A DNA stretch of 64,000 nucleotides from positions 27,683,083 to 27,747,082 of the forward strand of contig NC_084671.1 of the NCBI RefSeq assembly GCF_028389875.1, written 5' to 3'. The position numbers and the translations under genes are program-made. The stretch comes from Rhea pennata. Taxonomy: Eukaryota > Chordata > Aves > Rheiformes > Rheidae. The notes below the pieces were generated by a model that was not told the DNA's origin, did no database searches, and saw only the letters and a program-made list of their open reading frames with translations. Below are positions 43,752 through 53,832 of the stretch, one piece after another (position 1 is the first letter of the stretch; every line of letters starts with the position of its first letter).

Positions 43752-43773
43752 TTTTTTTTTTTTTTTTTTTTTT
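43752..43773 (+). repeat. poly-T run (22 T)
   Basis: Uninterrupted T-run 16 bp after the CR1 end. It produces the poly-Lys/poly-Phe frames on the two strands. Confidence 0.95.
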
Positions 43774-44249
43774 ATCCATTAAAATGCACGCGAAGGGCCA
43801 AGGATTTAAAACCGTGACTGCCACTGTCCCTCCCTGGCACCTGCCTGCACTGCTGGGCTCTTTCCATGGACCACCAGCTCCACAAATAGCCCAGATTTCT
43901 TTCTTAGCTTTTAGACAGCTGAAGGCAGGTGAGATGAATTCCACCTTTAGAGGTCAAGACTTTTGCAAATCAGATATAGAATATTTACATAGCAAAAATG
44001 GAGTTTAAGATTCTGCCTTTATCCAGCCATTTAAATCTTGCACTATTTTTTAAGTAATTCTCTCTTTGCTCCCAGTAAATACTTCATTAAATATATGAAA
44101 GTCTTAACCAGCAGTCTTTACCTTCCTGGGACTAGTCTGCTTTCCAGAAGCTTGCAGATGATTGCAATATGTGACATAAATGTTAAAAGAGATTTCTTCG
44201 GTACAACATTTCCCTGAGGCCAGCAAGACACATATTATCCAGGGAATAA
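43774..44249. other. unique DNA, nothing recognised
   Basis: Mixed sequence without gene, repeat or marked motif cluster; AT-rich after 43970. Confidence 0.55.
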
Positions 44250-44620
44250 GGTTCTACTGGAAATAGTAGCAGGAATGCAAGGTTGATATTTCTTTATTTA
44301 TTGGTTACAGTAATTGGCTAGAACAAGGCTGAGTAGTTGGATGAAAATAATCAATAGTTCTTGTCCACTAATGAATGATTTTCCACGAGTCACTGGTGTA
44401 AATAAGTTTCATTAAAATAGCAAAACCCACCCGAAGAAGAAAATTAACAGCAAGAGCTTATGAAACCTGCGAAATTACATGGTTTTGAATTTCTGACAGA
44501 GATGACAAATATCTGCTATTGTTATTTTTGGTAAACAGATTTTCTTTTCAATTTTCACTCTTGTCACTTAAATAATAACAATACTTAGCAAATCCATTAT
44601 TCCTTTCTCAGAAATTTTCA
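44250..44620. promoter_or_regulatory. candidate AT-rich conserved noncoding element
   Basis: Contains TTTATTTATTGGTTACAGTA (44293-44312), AATTGGCTAG, AAATAATCAATAGTTC, CCACTAATGAATGATTTTCC, CATTAAAATAGC and ACTTAAATAATAACAATAC. It is stop-dense in all frames and has no repeat match. The motif mix resembles other candidates in the window, but AT-richness alone would give some of it by chance. Confidence 0.33.
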
Positions 44621-47600
44621 GGTGCCTCAGGCATGATTCTGCAAAATGCGTCAGCCCCAATTCAGGAAAACATCCCTTTTCCGAACAACCCTTACAAGAC
44701 AGTTTTAGCACGTGCTTAAGTCCTGCAAATTCAGTTGCGTGCATTAATAATCCGGGCAGGTTAGGCGTTTCGGCTTCAGATAGTGACCAGCCCACTTAAA
44801 ACCAGTGCACTGTCACATGCTTGAGGCATGAGGCTCGTGAAATGCAAGCTTGGGGCACCTCGGTGACTGTGCCAGCAGATCTGCAGCATCGACTAGGAGC
44901 TGGGTCCTCAGCTGGGAAACGGCACCAGCGATTTCCCTTCTCAGAGTGGCGCTCTCATTTTTCACGATGGTCGGTTCTTTCGGGATGTGGATGAAAAGCG
45001 AAAGCATTTCATTTGCTCTTTGGAAGCTGAAGCTATAGATCAAGGCCCTGCTCATTCCCCTGAAGACTACAAATGGTCTTTCTGTGTGAGAATTGTGTGA
45101 GGCTATCCTCCATGAAAACTAAAACAGTTACCTGCCCTTTCATCAGGAGTAGATTTTTCTCCAAAAGCTGGATAAATCCAGGCATTTAATGCCTTTTTAT
45201 TACAAGAAGGGTGAAGAATAAGCAAATACGTCTACTTCTCAACTCTACTAACTGAAAGGCCTGAATGGACTGCAATATTTTGGTGTTGCTAACGCACGTC
45301 TTTGCCTGCTTCCAATCTATATTTCTGTTTCTGGGTTCAGAAAGTCAAGTCTATTCAATAGTTAAATCTACCAGAATAAGGGATGCCTAGAAGACCTACA
45401 GGTAAAAGGAGTTATATCCTATTCTCCTCAAGAAAATGCTTTTGGTTTTCCACGGTCTCCATTGCAGCAGGGCACAAAACTGTGCTACACACAGCAATGT
45501 GAGGTCTGGGCAAACTGATACGTAAAATGTAAAACGAGGGAAGCCCTGTCTGTTTGCACAAGTCAGCCACAGGTTGCCTGTGCTCTGGGCCTGAGTAGGT
45601 GCCTGGTCTCTTTGGTTGCCAGGAGCCGAGGGCAAGCAGATTTCCAGGGCTGCTTAATCTTAGCAGGTGGCACAAGCAAGGTGACGTTCAGAACACGACA
45701 TGCGATGTCAGTGGAGGCCCAGACCTCTCCCTCCATCTTGAATGTAGCCCAGCACCTCATCCACCTGGATGGCAGGTTAAATGAGTTTGGCTTCTGCAGC
45801 ACCTCTACAGGTGTCTTCTCCTCAGGCTAGTTCCTTTTTCTACCATACATTGGTTGTCTTCTGCTCCCTGAAGTCTGGTTTTGGATAGGATAATGTCTTC
45901 TCCATCTGTCAGCCCCAGTTCTGCATAAGCAGGTCCTGTTACTTTACTGACACCTCCAAGAAGCTTCTTCCCCAGGCTAATTGCTCCTGCCAGGTCTCTT
46001 AGCCCTTGAAATGTGCTCTGGGAGATGAATTGCCTCAAGCTAGTCTGTTGCCTTCCTATGCACTTCCAAGCAGCATGGTATTAAACTCTATCAAAATATG
46101 CATACCGTAAGTGCTGTGATAACCCTGTACCACCACGTGGAGACAATCCTGAGATCCAGGCCAGCTGCTGTTTTTGTTCACCCTTATAGCCTGGCCTCCA
46201 ACCTTTGCAGCACCTCAGTGGGTTGGGAGGTGCATTCCTCAGGTAAGTCTCCCATGAGAAAAGGGAGTTTGCATTGGGTTTTTCCTCTTCTCCCCAAATT
46301 TACCATGACTGGTGATTTGTGCCGAGAACGATGATGAGCTGACTTAAGGTCTTCGCCTTGTCCCCGCTGCACAGAAAGCCGAACCAGTCAGGCAGCAGCT
46401 CCTGAATAGTGACCCCAGCAGGTCAAGCTTCCATGGTCAATCAAGCAGAGCATTTGGGTTGTCTTTGCATACCAGACTGTAAAACTTGGTGGTTCAGGCT
46501 CAGGTCTGCAAAGAGTGTGCCTTGGCATTAGCCATCCCAATGCAAGTCCTCCTGCCTCGTGAGTCATAGCTCTTAAAGCCTTTCCAACATTACATAGAAA
46601 GTCTTATTACACCACAGGGAATTAGAAAGGTGTAAGCCAAAGCTAAGCTCATATTCTGGCCATTGGATCATCCTATTTTCATCATATGAGCCCCATTACT
46701 TCAAACGCACAGCCAAGGATCTCAGCTAAAATTGCCAGCACAGCCTCAGCATGAGGAATGTGATTGCTTTTTGGCTCCACTACAAGTGGAATCCACTTCA
46801 CTGCCTTCTTCACTCATCTCTTTAGAGAATCACAGAAATTTAAGATAGAAAATGCTATTCAAATGACCTTTTCCAAGACACAACAGGCCTCAACAGTCCC
46901 ACCACAATGAACAATATTTACTGAACTCCCCTCTCTCCTGGGAACCACGATCTCCAAGGGGAATACATCTTCACTCCCTTTTTCTTTTTGGAGATGCAGA
47001 ACTCCTTTCTGCTCTCCTGAAACATCCTCCTGCATCCCAAGGCCATGGATCTTTTCTGATTCTGGTATGCCAATTGCAGCTCAACCTGCCTTGTAACACT
47101 AGATGGATCTGGCTGCCTGTACTCTTGGTAGTGCTGGTTCCTGTCCCCTGTTGGGGACTGTGGTACTGGGCCTTTGCTTGTGAAGAAATAGCCATTTTTT
47201 TGCAAGCAAAGGCCCAGGCTTGTTTCAGCTAATGCTGGCTATGAGAGTTTTGGGAGGGTTCCTCTCAAAGGCTTCTCTGAATCCAACCCGCTCTCCTGCA
47301 ACCATGGGCCTCACGATCATTAACTTCTACCTCTGCCACAGACAGTGTCTGAGTCTGTCGGGCATAATTTAGTCTTTCCAAGCCCACAGAGATGATTACA
47401 TTCTTAAGGAGCAACTTGGGGATGAAAGCTTTTCCTCCTGAGAGCACCTACGGAAAACCACAGCAGAGTCCTTAAAACTCAGGCATGGACATAAAACCTC
47501 TATCCCCACCTGGACCTTTCTCTATTTCCTTAGTTATATCTCTTGACCTCACTCCTTCTATCCCTTCTTCTCATCCCCGTTTTTCCTCTGCTTCATTTCT

Positions 47601-47644
47601 ACCACTATTACTTATAGTTCAGGTTCCTCTTTAGGCAACCAGAG
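44621..47644. other. unique DNA, nothing recognised
   Basis: Three kb without a supported gene. Frames at 45396-45830 occur in four registers on both strands. 45190-45330 is somewhat AT-rich and may hold a weak regulatory segment. 46815-46900 starts like a CR1 end but does not hold up (see rejected list). Confidence 0.5.
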
Positions 47645-47810
47645 TTAGGTTGCCCAGAGAGGCTGTGGAGTCTCCTTCTCTGGAGATACTCAAGGCCTGC
47701 CTGGATGCAACCCTGTCTAACATGCTCTAGTGACCCTGCCTGAGCAGGAGGGTTGGACTAGATGATCTCCAGAGGTCCATTCCAACCTCAGCCACTCTGT
47801 GATTCTGTGA
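47645..47810 (+). mobile_element. CR1 LINE 3' end, 5'-truncated, with intact terminal repeat
   Basis: TAGGTTGCCCAGAGAGGCTG (47646-47665) begins the copy. GGAGTCTCCTTCTCTGGAGA, CTCAAGGCCTGCCTGGATGC, GAGGGTTGGACTAGATGATC and AGAGGTCCATTCCAACCTCA follow in order. It ends with ACTCTGTGATTCTGTGA at 47794-47810, the family's tandem 3' terminus. Low divergence makes this the youngest CR1 copy here together with 2912-3100. About 165 bp remain. Confidence 0.95.
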
Positions 47811-48149
47811 ACCAACCAAATAGCAAGAGTAGTCCTCCAAACCGACTGCGGGGTACATCTGGGCTCCTGATGACACTATGTTTCACTTATGGCCCGGCAC
47901 TCCAGCTCTCCCAAATCGTTCAGGTTGAAATTTTGGCTGCGCACAGCTGCCTTTTCCCACGGCACCTCGGCTCACATCTATTTGTTACACTATGGTTGGA
48001 GAAACGGGAGCCCAGAACTGTACAATGCGTTGATTATAAGTCCGTTACCCTCCCGTGAGCTCTATTCCAAAGGTGAGCGTGCACAGCAGCGCGAAGCCCA
48101 GCTCCTTTGGGTGCCCCACCAGGCTGTCGAAGCCCACAGCCTCTTCTAT
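47811..48149. other. unique DNA, nothing recognised
   Basis: Two overlapping plus-strand frames (47762-48058, which starts inside the CR1 copy, and 47889-48167) with no recognisable domain. Confidence 0.5.
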
Positions 48150-48440
48150 GGCTTCGTCGAGTACTAAAAGGCTGCAGCTGAATAACTTTCCTCTGGGAGA
48201 AATCCACGCCGTGGTTTCATCTTTGCTGCCTCTCCCCCCCCTCTCCCATGCAGTTCTGCAGCGGGTGGGAAGTGTGTTTTATTGTTTGTCACCTGAAGCA
48301 CTTGAAAAAATTACACAAATCCATCAAAGTAATGAATCTTCGCAGTAGTGGCAAATAGACAGAGACAGACAGGCACTCATCCGCAACAAGTCATCTTTAA
48401 AAATTAATACAAAATAAACAGCTGGCCTTTCGCTTCGTTT
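48150..48440. promoter_or_regulatory. candidate conserved noncoding element
   Basis: Contains GAATAACTTTCC, GTCACCTGAAGCACTTGAAA (48289-48308, E-box CACCTG and NKX-like CACTTGA), AAATTACACAAATCC, ATCAAAGTAATGAATC and AAAAATTAATAC. No repeat and no credible coding frame. Motif evidence only. Confidence 0.33.
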
Positions 48441-48544
48441 CCAGGTGGTGGCCATGTGGCTTGGCTGAGGGCAAGGGCTTTTGTGTGTTCAACCACCTAA
48501 TTCCCAACTTCCTTCATTATCTAACACTGCATTACCCAGGTATA

Positions 48545-48675
48545 CTCTCTCTCTCTCTATATATATATATTTATATATGTATGTATGTATGTATATGTAT
48601 GTATATAAATATATATGTGTATATCTATATATGTACATATATGCTTATATATTTATATATATCGTGCATATATAG
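48545..48675. repeat. (CT)n then (TA)n/(TATG)n compound microsatellite
   Basis: CTCTCTCTCTCTAT grades into TA, TATG and TATATG units up to about 48675. It accounts for the Tyr/Ile-rich plus-strand frames at 48461-48754 and 48481-48675. Confidence 0.93.
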
Positions 48676-48879
48676 TCAGTACATGGAGGCAGAAAAGATG
48701 GGTCTGAGGCCACTGCTTGCAGGACAGGTGACACATCAGGTAGATGAGCAATAACTCATTTTTAGCTACTGATGCGCTCTGGCGTCCTGTGCCAGCACTG
48801 CATCCCTGGCCCTGCGGGGACTCGGGGAAGACCTTGGTGCAAACACTCTCACCCGACACTGGTGAGCAATTTCTGGACA

Positions 48880-49400
48880 AAATTAATTCCGTTTGGTTTA
48901 ATTACCTCGAACTCCCATTGCTTCATGTTCAGGTGAGTATCTGAAATTTCCGGGCTATGGCAGTGCTTCCTCACACATGGCCACATCAGCTCCTAAATAC
49001 TCACGCAAGCTTGCTGGGTACTGCGGTTTGGATGCTCAGGCCTGGCAAATACTGGCTGCAAGAGTCATATTGACTGACGCCTACCTTAGAGCAGAAAACT
49101 TAGAAGTTAAAGGCACCTGGGCCTTTAAATTGCCACAAAATTTTTTAAGAAGTGATGAAAAAATAATACAAAAATCTGAAACCCTTTGCAGCAAGTCAGC
49201 TTTCATTTCCCTTCGTTTTTCCCTTCTTGTTTTTCTTTTATTTCATTCAAATGTTGCAATGAGTTTTGAAAGAGGCAAAAAGGCTCTTTATGATCAAAAC
49301 TTGTTTTTCATTAAAAAAGCCTGTTGGGTGGCGGGGGGATGGAATCAAAATCAGCTCTTAATAAAAACCCACAGAAGTACAGTAATTAACTTACCCAGAG
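48880..49400. promoter_or_regulatory. candidate AT-rich conserved noncoding element
   Basis: Contains AAAATTAATTCCGTTTGG (48880-48897), TTTAATTACCTCGAAC, AAAGGCACCTGGGCCTTTAA (49109-49128), TTCATTCAAATGTTGCAATG and TTTATGATCAAAACTTG. AT-rich with homeodomain, E-box and SOX-like cores. It overlaps the long open frame described next, so one of the two readings is likely wrong or both are coincidental. Confidence 0.38.
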
Positions 49401-49537
49401 GGACAGACTGCTATACGGGAAGCTGCGCATCTTTAAAACCTCCGCGTTGCTTTTTGAGTGTTGCATTGCCGCTGTCGCTGGATGCTAAGCAGCGAGCGCA
49501 GACACACCAAGTTCTCCAGAAGATGAGGATTTCATGA
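48977..49537 (+). other. longest open frame in window (186 codons), no recognised product
   Basis: Starts at an ATG in MATSAPKYSRK and ends at a TGA. The translation has one hydrophobic run at about residues 75-90 (SAFISLRFSLLVFLLF) and is otherwise mixed and basic, with no domain, repeat or cysteine pattern I know. The start has no strong Kozak context that I can point to (CACATGGCC lacks a purine at -3 in the preferred place). By rough estimate, a frame this long is expected well under once, but not negligibly often, in 64 kb searched in six frames. A small orphan gene or lncRNA-encoded frame is possible; chance in AT-rich DNA is more likely. Confidence 0.15.
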
Positions 49538-49899
49538 AAGGCCACAATCTGCCTCCTCCAATGATTCAAGAGAAAAGGAAACAGCAGCAGGCAGGTCGCT
49601 TTCTACCACCAGGATCTCTCTTCCGCTTGACCTGGCCCTATCTCCAGGTTTTTATTTATTGGTCTATAAATAGGCCAATGTGTCAGGCACCTCTGGGGCC
49701 CTCACTTGTGCAAGACACAGCAACAGAGGAGAAGAGCTCATCCTGCGGCAGCCCGGGAAAGGCACGGCGACAGAGATCAGGACGGGAAGACGAATGGATC
49801 CGGAATTGCTTCTAATTTATGGGGCTACGCGACTCCCGCTGCCGTATGTCTCCGAGAAATGACACCACTACTTCAGGAGCAGAGATTAATCTGAGCCAG
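49401..49899. other. spacer between candidate elements
   Basis: The plus-strand frames at 49534-49815, 49680-49862 and 49706-49894 overlap in different registers. 49640-49680 has a short AT-rich TTTATTTATTGGTCTATAAATAGG segment. No gene is called. Confidence 0.45.
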
Positions 49900-50960
49900 C
49901 AGGAGAAGGACAAAACAAATCATCTACTGCGGGAATCTCATTTGAGGTCGGTTAGTAAAAGCCCTGGGATGAATGGCTTTTGTAAAGACCTCACCACAAC
50001 GTGTTTTTTTTTCCTCCCCCCTTTTTCCTGCAAATTGCAGTTGTAGACCATTTGCAAGAAGTCCTATTTATGCTCCTTATTCCCCACAAGACGTTTTGCT
50101 GGATGCAGCCTCCGGAGCTGGGAGCTGTACGTAGCGCTGAGTGCTACCCCAGCGTGATGTGTTGTAGCTCACATCAAGAGAATCCATTTAATTGATCTTT
50201 TTTAAGATGCAGGCCTGGAATAGCTGAGAATGTGCAAGACGCAGCTAAGCAGGTACTTCCGCAAAATAATTTGTCAGGCTCCACTGTGGAAATCTAATGA
50301 CGGCTGTAATTTATGGCTGGCAGACGATATTTATCACTGCACCGTCCCCTCTTTCTCTTTCTCCGTCTCCTTTGGAATGGCATCAATAACATTTATTGTA
50401 GCTTTTAATTTTTTATCATTGGTATTCTTACCTGTGCTGGCTGGAGCATCCTTTGTAGTATTTTCCACCCGAGTTAGTCTTGCTATTCGGTGTACAAACA
50501 ATGCTGGCTCTCCGGCAAAGACGCCTCCGAGTAAATGCTATTTATTCGCCTTTTCTGCACAATTTGCCATCGCCCCCGCGCTAAACGACGCTCGGCGTTC
50601 CTAGATGGCTGTTTGCATTTTGCACGCAGCCTCTTTTCACACCTATTAAGCGCTGTCCCGGTTCAGCCGAAATCTGTGAGCACGTTGGCAGTCGCCTCGC
50701 TGCGGGAGGCTGTTTGCTGCCTCCACTTGAATAGCTGGGCGTTTGGACGGCCCCAGAGCAGGCAGATTTGGGCATAAGCTTGGTCCCGCAGCAAGGCAGG
50801 ATGGCGCATATGGGGCCGTGTCTGCCTGCAGCTCAGCAGGAAGGATTTATTTTTTTCCCCTTCCTTTTTTCCGACACGACTAATTACAAACCCAATGGTT
50901 ATTTTAACATCATTATAGGAGCCTCTCAGACTAGCTGGTCATTTACAGATTAGGCAGATA
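49900..50960. promoter_or_regulatory. long candidate conserved noncoding region, CpG-retaining core
   Basis: Motif-dense blocks include TCCATTTAATTGATC (50183-50197), CTAATGACGGCTGTAATTTATGG, CGATATTTATCACTGC, ATCAATAACATTTATTGTAG (50384-50403, SOX/FOX-like), TTTTTAATTTTTTATCATTGG (split by runs) and CTATTTATTCGCC. A CpG-rich core at about 50520-50700 has some 17 CpGs in 180 bp by hand count (CGCCCCCGCGCTAAACGACG and neighbours). The plus frame 50230-50604 (124 codons) has no recognisable product. AT-rich motif-dense DNA beside a CpG-retaining core, without repeats over 1 kb, makes this a leading enhancer or conserved-element candidate. Confidence 0.47.
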
Positions 50961-51190
50961 TTACTCGCATTGTTCGTCAGTGATTACGGGACTGACGGTT
51001 TGGCTGGCACCCAAAATACGGCGTCCCGCTTCAGCATAATTGGAGCTGAACGACAGAGCCGGCGGGGGGGAAGGGCACTGGGCCTGCTGACAATTTAGTT
51101 AATGCTGATTTTATCGATCCCTGAAATCCTCTGATGCTGCAGATTAGTCTTTATAGGGCAATAAAGTTGATGATAGTTTGGGTTGTCCTG
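50961..51190. promoter_or_regulatory. candidate conserved noncoding element
   Basis: Contains CAGCATAATTGGAGC, CAATTTAGTTAATGCTGATT (51091-51110), TTATCGATCCC, GCAGATTAGTC and GCAATAAAGTTGATGATAG, plus CpGs in GTGATTACGGGACTGACGG and GGCGTCCCGC. It probably continues the element at 49900-50960. Confidence 0.4.
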
Positions 51191-51801
51191 GGGGAGTAAC
51201 TGATGCCTCTCCCAGCTGCTCCAGAGCTCTGAGGCCATCGCCGGTGGCGGGAGCCTGAGCGACCCCAGCTACACGCCAGCGTGTCCCCCCGACTGAACCG
51301 AGCTTGCCTTCTCCATGGCGTTCATCTCTTGGGTGCCTGCTCCCACCTGGATTTGCAGCTGGGCAGAAGAAAGAGACTATTGCCCTCAGAGATGGGGACC
51401 CATCTGTGTTGGTGGGCTTCAAAGTTTCTGCCACTGGGCTTGTCCTAACAAGCGGATAGCCTCATCCCGTGCAAGTCTCCTTCTTTGCCTCTCTGGAGCC
51501 TTACTCCCGTCCCGCAGTCCATTTGGGAACGAAGGAGGTCTGTTAGCTTGCGTTTCCATAGGCTGAGGACACGGTCAGAAACTAGGTTGCTGCTACAGGA
51601 GCAGTTCGGCTTCACCGACAATCAGAACACAAGCAAAACACCAACACTTTGATACTGTCCTGAAAGCAAAATTCCAGGAAAGGAATGATGAGAAAATTAA
51701 AAGTAATCCCTCCCATGTCAAAGTTCAGGCTTTTTTTTTTGCTTAAAAAAAATTCTTTGTTCTTCTCCCCTCCCCTCTCCTCCCCTTTACTCTACCCTCT
51801 A
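51191..51801. other. unique DNA, nothing recognised
   Basis: Opposed frames 51144-51434 (minus) and 51315-51566 (plus) without domains. Short T/A runs near 51731-51750. Confidence 0.5.
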
Positions 51802-51895
51802 ATTCTATTCTATTCTATTCTATTCCATTCCATTCCTTTTTCTATTCTTTTTCTATTCTATTCTGTTCTTTTATTCTTCTACTCAGTTCTTCACT
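51802..51895. repeat. (TTCTA)n / (TTCCA)n pentanucleotide microsatellite
   Basis: Regular TTCTA units from about 51803 to 51823, then CCATT variants, then degenerate TTCTA/TTCTT units to about 51895. It gives the Phe/Tyr/Ser-rich plus frame at 51685-51945. Confidence 0.93.
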
Positions 51896-52159
51896 TTGTT
51901 CTTTTTTACTTTGTCCTACAAAATTCCGGAATTTTCATCATTTAACCTAAATATATATATGGTCTTTCTTTCCTTTCCCCTCTCCTCAGAATCCCTGCCT
52001 GATTTAGCCTGGGCCTGGCCCCCCCTAAAAAAAGTCAAGCAGTTTGTCCAAAGTACTAAAAAACCCAAATTAAAAAAAAGAAAAAAACAGCTGAGGGCAC
52101 GAGCAAGATAGCGATTCCAGCTCCTCCAAAGCCAGCACTAGTGACTGAACACCTAGACT
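51896..52159. other. low-complexity and unique DNA
   Basis: T-rich then A-rich (AAATTAAAAAAAAGAAAAAA at about 52067-52086). No gene. Confidence 0.55.
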
Positions 52160-52700
52160 CATTTCTGTCACATCTGCCAGTGCTGCAATTAAAAAAAAAT
52201 ACCTCCCTGCTCCAACCAAATGATCATCTAGGTTCAGATGAGGAGCTTGCTGCAAGGGCCTCTGCTGCCTGCACTTCCCAGCCGGAAAGGAGAGCTGCCG
52301 CCGCTGCCACAGATGGGAAAGCAGCACGGCCACCGAGCAAATGCAAATATTTAAACAACTCCCAACCAGGCAGCAGGCGGGTTTCAAGCTGCCGCCTGAG
52401 GACTACGAGTAATTAGGTCTCCGAGCTGACCGGCCGGGGGGGAATTTCAGGAGGGGCCTGGAGAGCTTTTTTTTTTTTTTTTAATCTCCCGTCCCCTCCG
52501 TTCCTTCCCTCTTACCACTGATTTAGCTCTAACGAGTTGGCAGAGCCCCGTTTCCTAGTCCCGTGGCTAGGAGCTCGTTTGTCAAACGCAGAGATCTTTA
52601 TGAAAGGCCGTTAGCAGAGCATTTACTTCCCATTTCTCATCCTGAGCTGTCAGCGCCTTCCAAGATTAATTAAGGAAAAAAAAAGAAAAGACATCATGTC
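52160..52700. promoter_or_regulatory. weak candidate noncoding element with poly-T
   Basis: GCAAATGCAAATATTTAAAC near 52337-52356 (octamer-like ATGCAAAT) and CAAGATTAATTAAGGAAA (52662-52679, TAATTA core) stand out. CpGs persist near 52295-52330 and 52420-52440. A T-run lies at 52467-52482. Opposed frames 52070-52387 (minus) and 52141-52416 (plus) have no product. Evidence is weaker than for 49900-51190. Confidence 0.3.
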
Positions 52701-53816
52701 TTCCTTTGTTCCCCCCCTTCCCCGCCTTTTTCTACAGCCCCTTTCTCTCTGTTCATGTACTGAACACTGCTGGGAAGCAAAACTCAATAGCTTCCTCTCC
52801 CCTCTTGTGGCTAATGCATCATTTTTTTTTCCGCCTCCTTCTAAGTGGAAGTAGTTGGGTGAGCTTCGTCCTGTACATCAATTCTCTCCAGTGGCCTCAG
52901 TTGCTAACGCTAAGCCAGGAAGGATCCAAAATCCATTGACTTATGATTGCTGCAAATGCTCGCTGCAGAATTACAGCCCCAATCCCGTGAGCCAGTGTCC
53001 CGTCCCTGAATTTCTTCCAGGGTCACAGAAAGCTATTCATCTTGCTCACTTTGTGATCCGACACCTGCATGTCCTTTCCACATGCGGTTTGACCTCACGT
53101 GCTGCCCCCACGTGCCACTGTTGCCCTGAGCATGAACACAACCCTGCCAGCAAGGGCAGCCGTGCTGCAGCAGGACACTTGGCTGGTGGAAACCATACTG
53201 GTGCTTCCCTCTGGCCCTTGGAACACTTCTACCACCACTGATGAGCCCCCTGGCAAGTGTCTGAAGGCATTGCTGACTCCAGGAGCTGGGTTTGCTTTCT
53301 CTACTGCAGTGCCAGAGGAGCAGAAATCAAACGTGCTCTGCAGCAGCGACATCAAACAGCATAGCTAAAACCACCATTGTGGAGCAGCGTGTGTCACTGT
53401 GTCCCATGACGCTCTGCACCGAGGCGAACCGCCTGATGAATCCTTCCTTGGTCAATGGTAGGAGAATGTATTGCCTCACTGAGCATGTGGGAAGGCACCG
53501 GTGGTACAGCCAGCAGCTTGGCTGTCCTGAAATTACCCGAAAGGAGGCACCATGTTCTGGTTGAGGGTGCTGTCAGTCTATAGATCCAGCCCATTACACG
53601 TGATGCCAAGTCCCACCCAAGGCACGACCCAGCTTCCTGGAGGGTCAGCTCTCACACCTCCACAAATCAATGAAATGCAACCCTGGTGAAGGGCCTGTGG
53701 CTCCCCCTCCACGGTGCCCAAGGTGGGGAACAGCAGCTGGTGTCAGTCAGCCTTACCAAGATGAGTGGATCTGAAGGATGACTTAACGGAGACCATCACA
53801 CTGAAAGGAAACTGTA
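52701..53816. other. unique DNA, nothing recognised
   Basis: Frames between 52855 and 53609 overlap in several registers on both strands, none with a recognisable product. A T-run lies at about 52822-52831. Confidence 0.5.
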
Positions 53817-53832
53817 CCCCCCCCCCCCCCCC
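53817..53832 (+). repeat. poly-C run (16 C)
   Basis: Uninterrupted C-run between ACTGTA and GGTAATG. It gives a proline/glycine run in frames on both strands. Length is probably uncertain. Confidence 0.95.

Noticed and set aside
46815..46900. GAATCACAGAAATTTAAGAT start resembling an antisense CR1 end
   Set aside because: Only the first 20 or so bases resemble CR1; the following sequence does not keep the GGAAGGGACCT or TAGTCCAACC landmarks.
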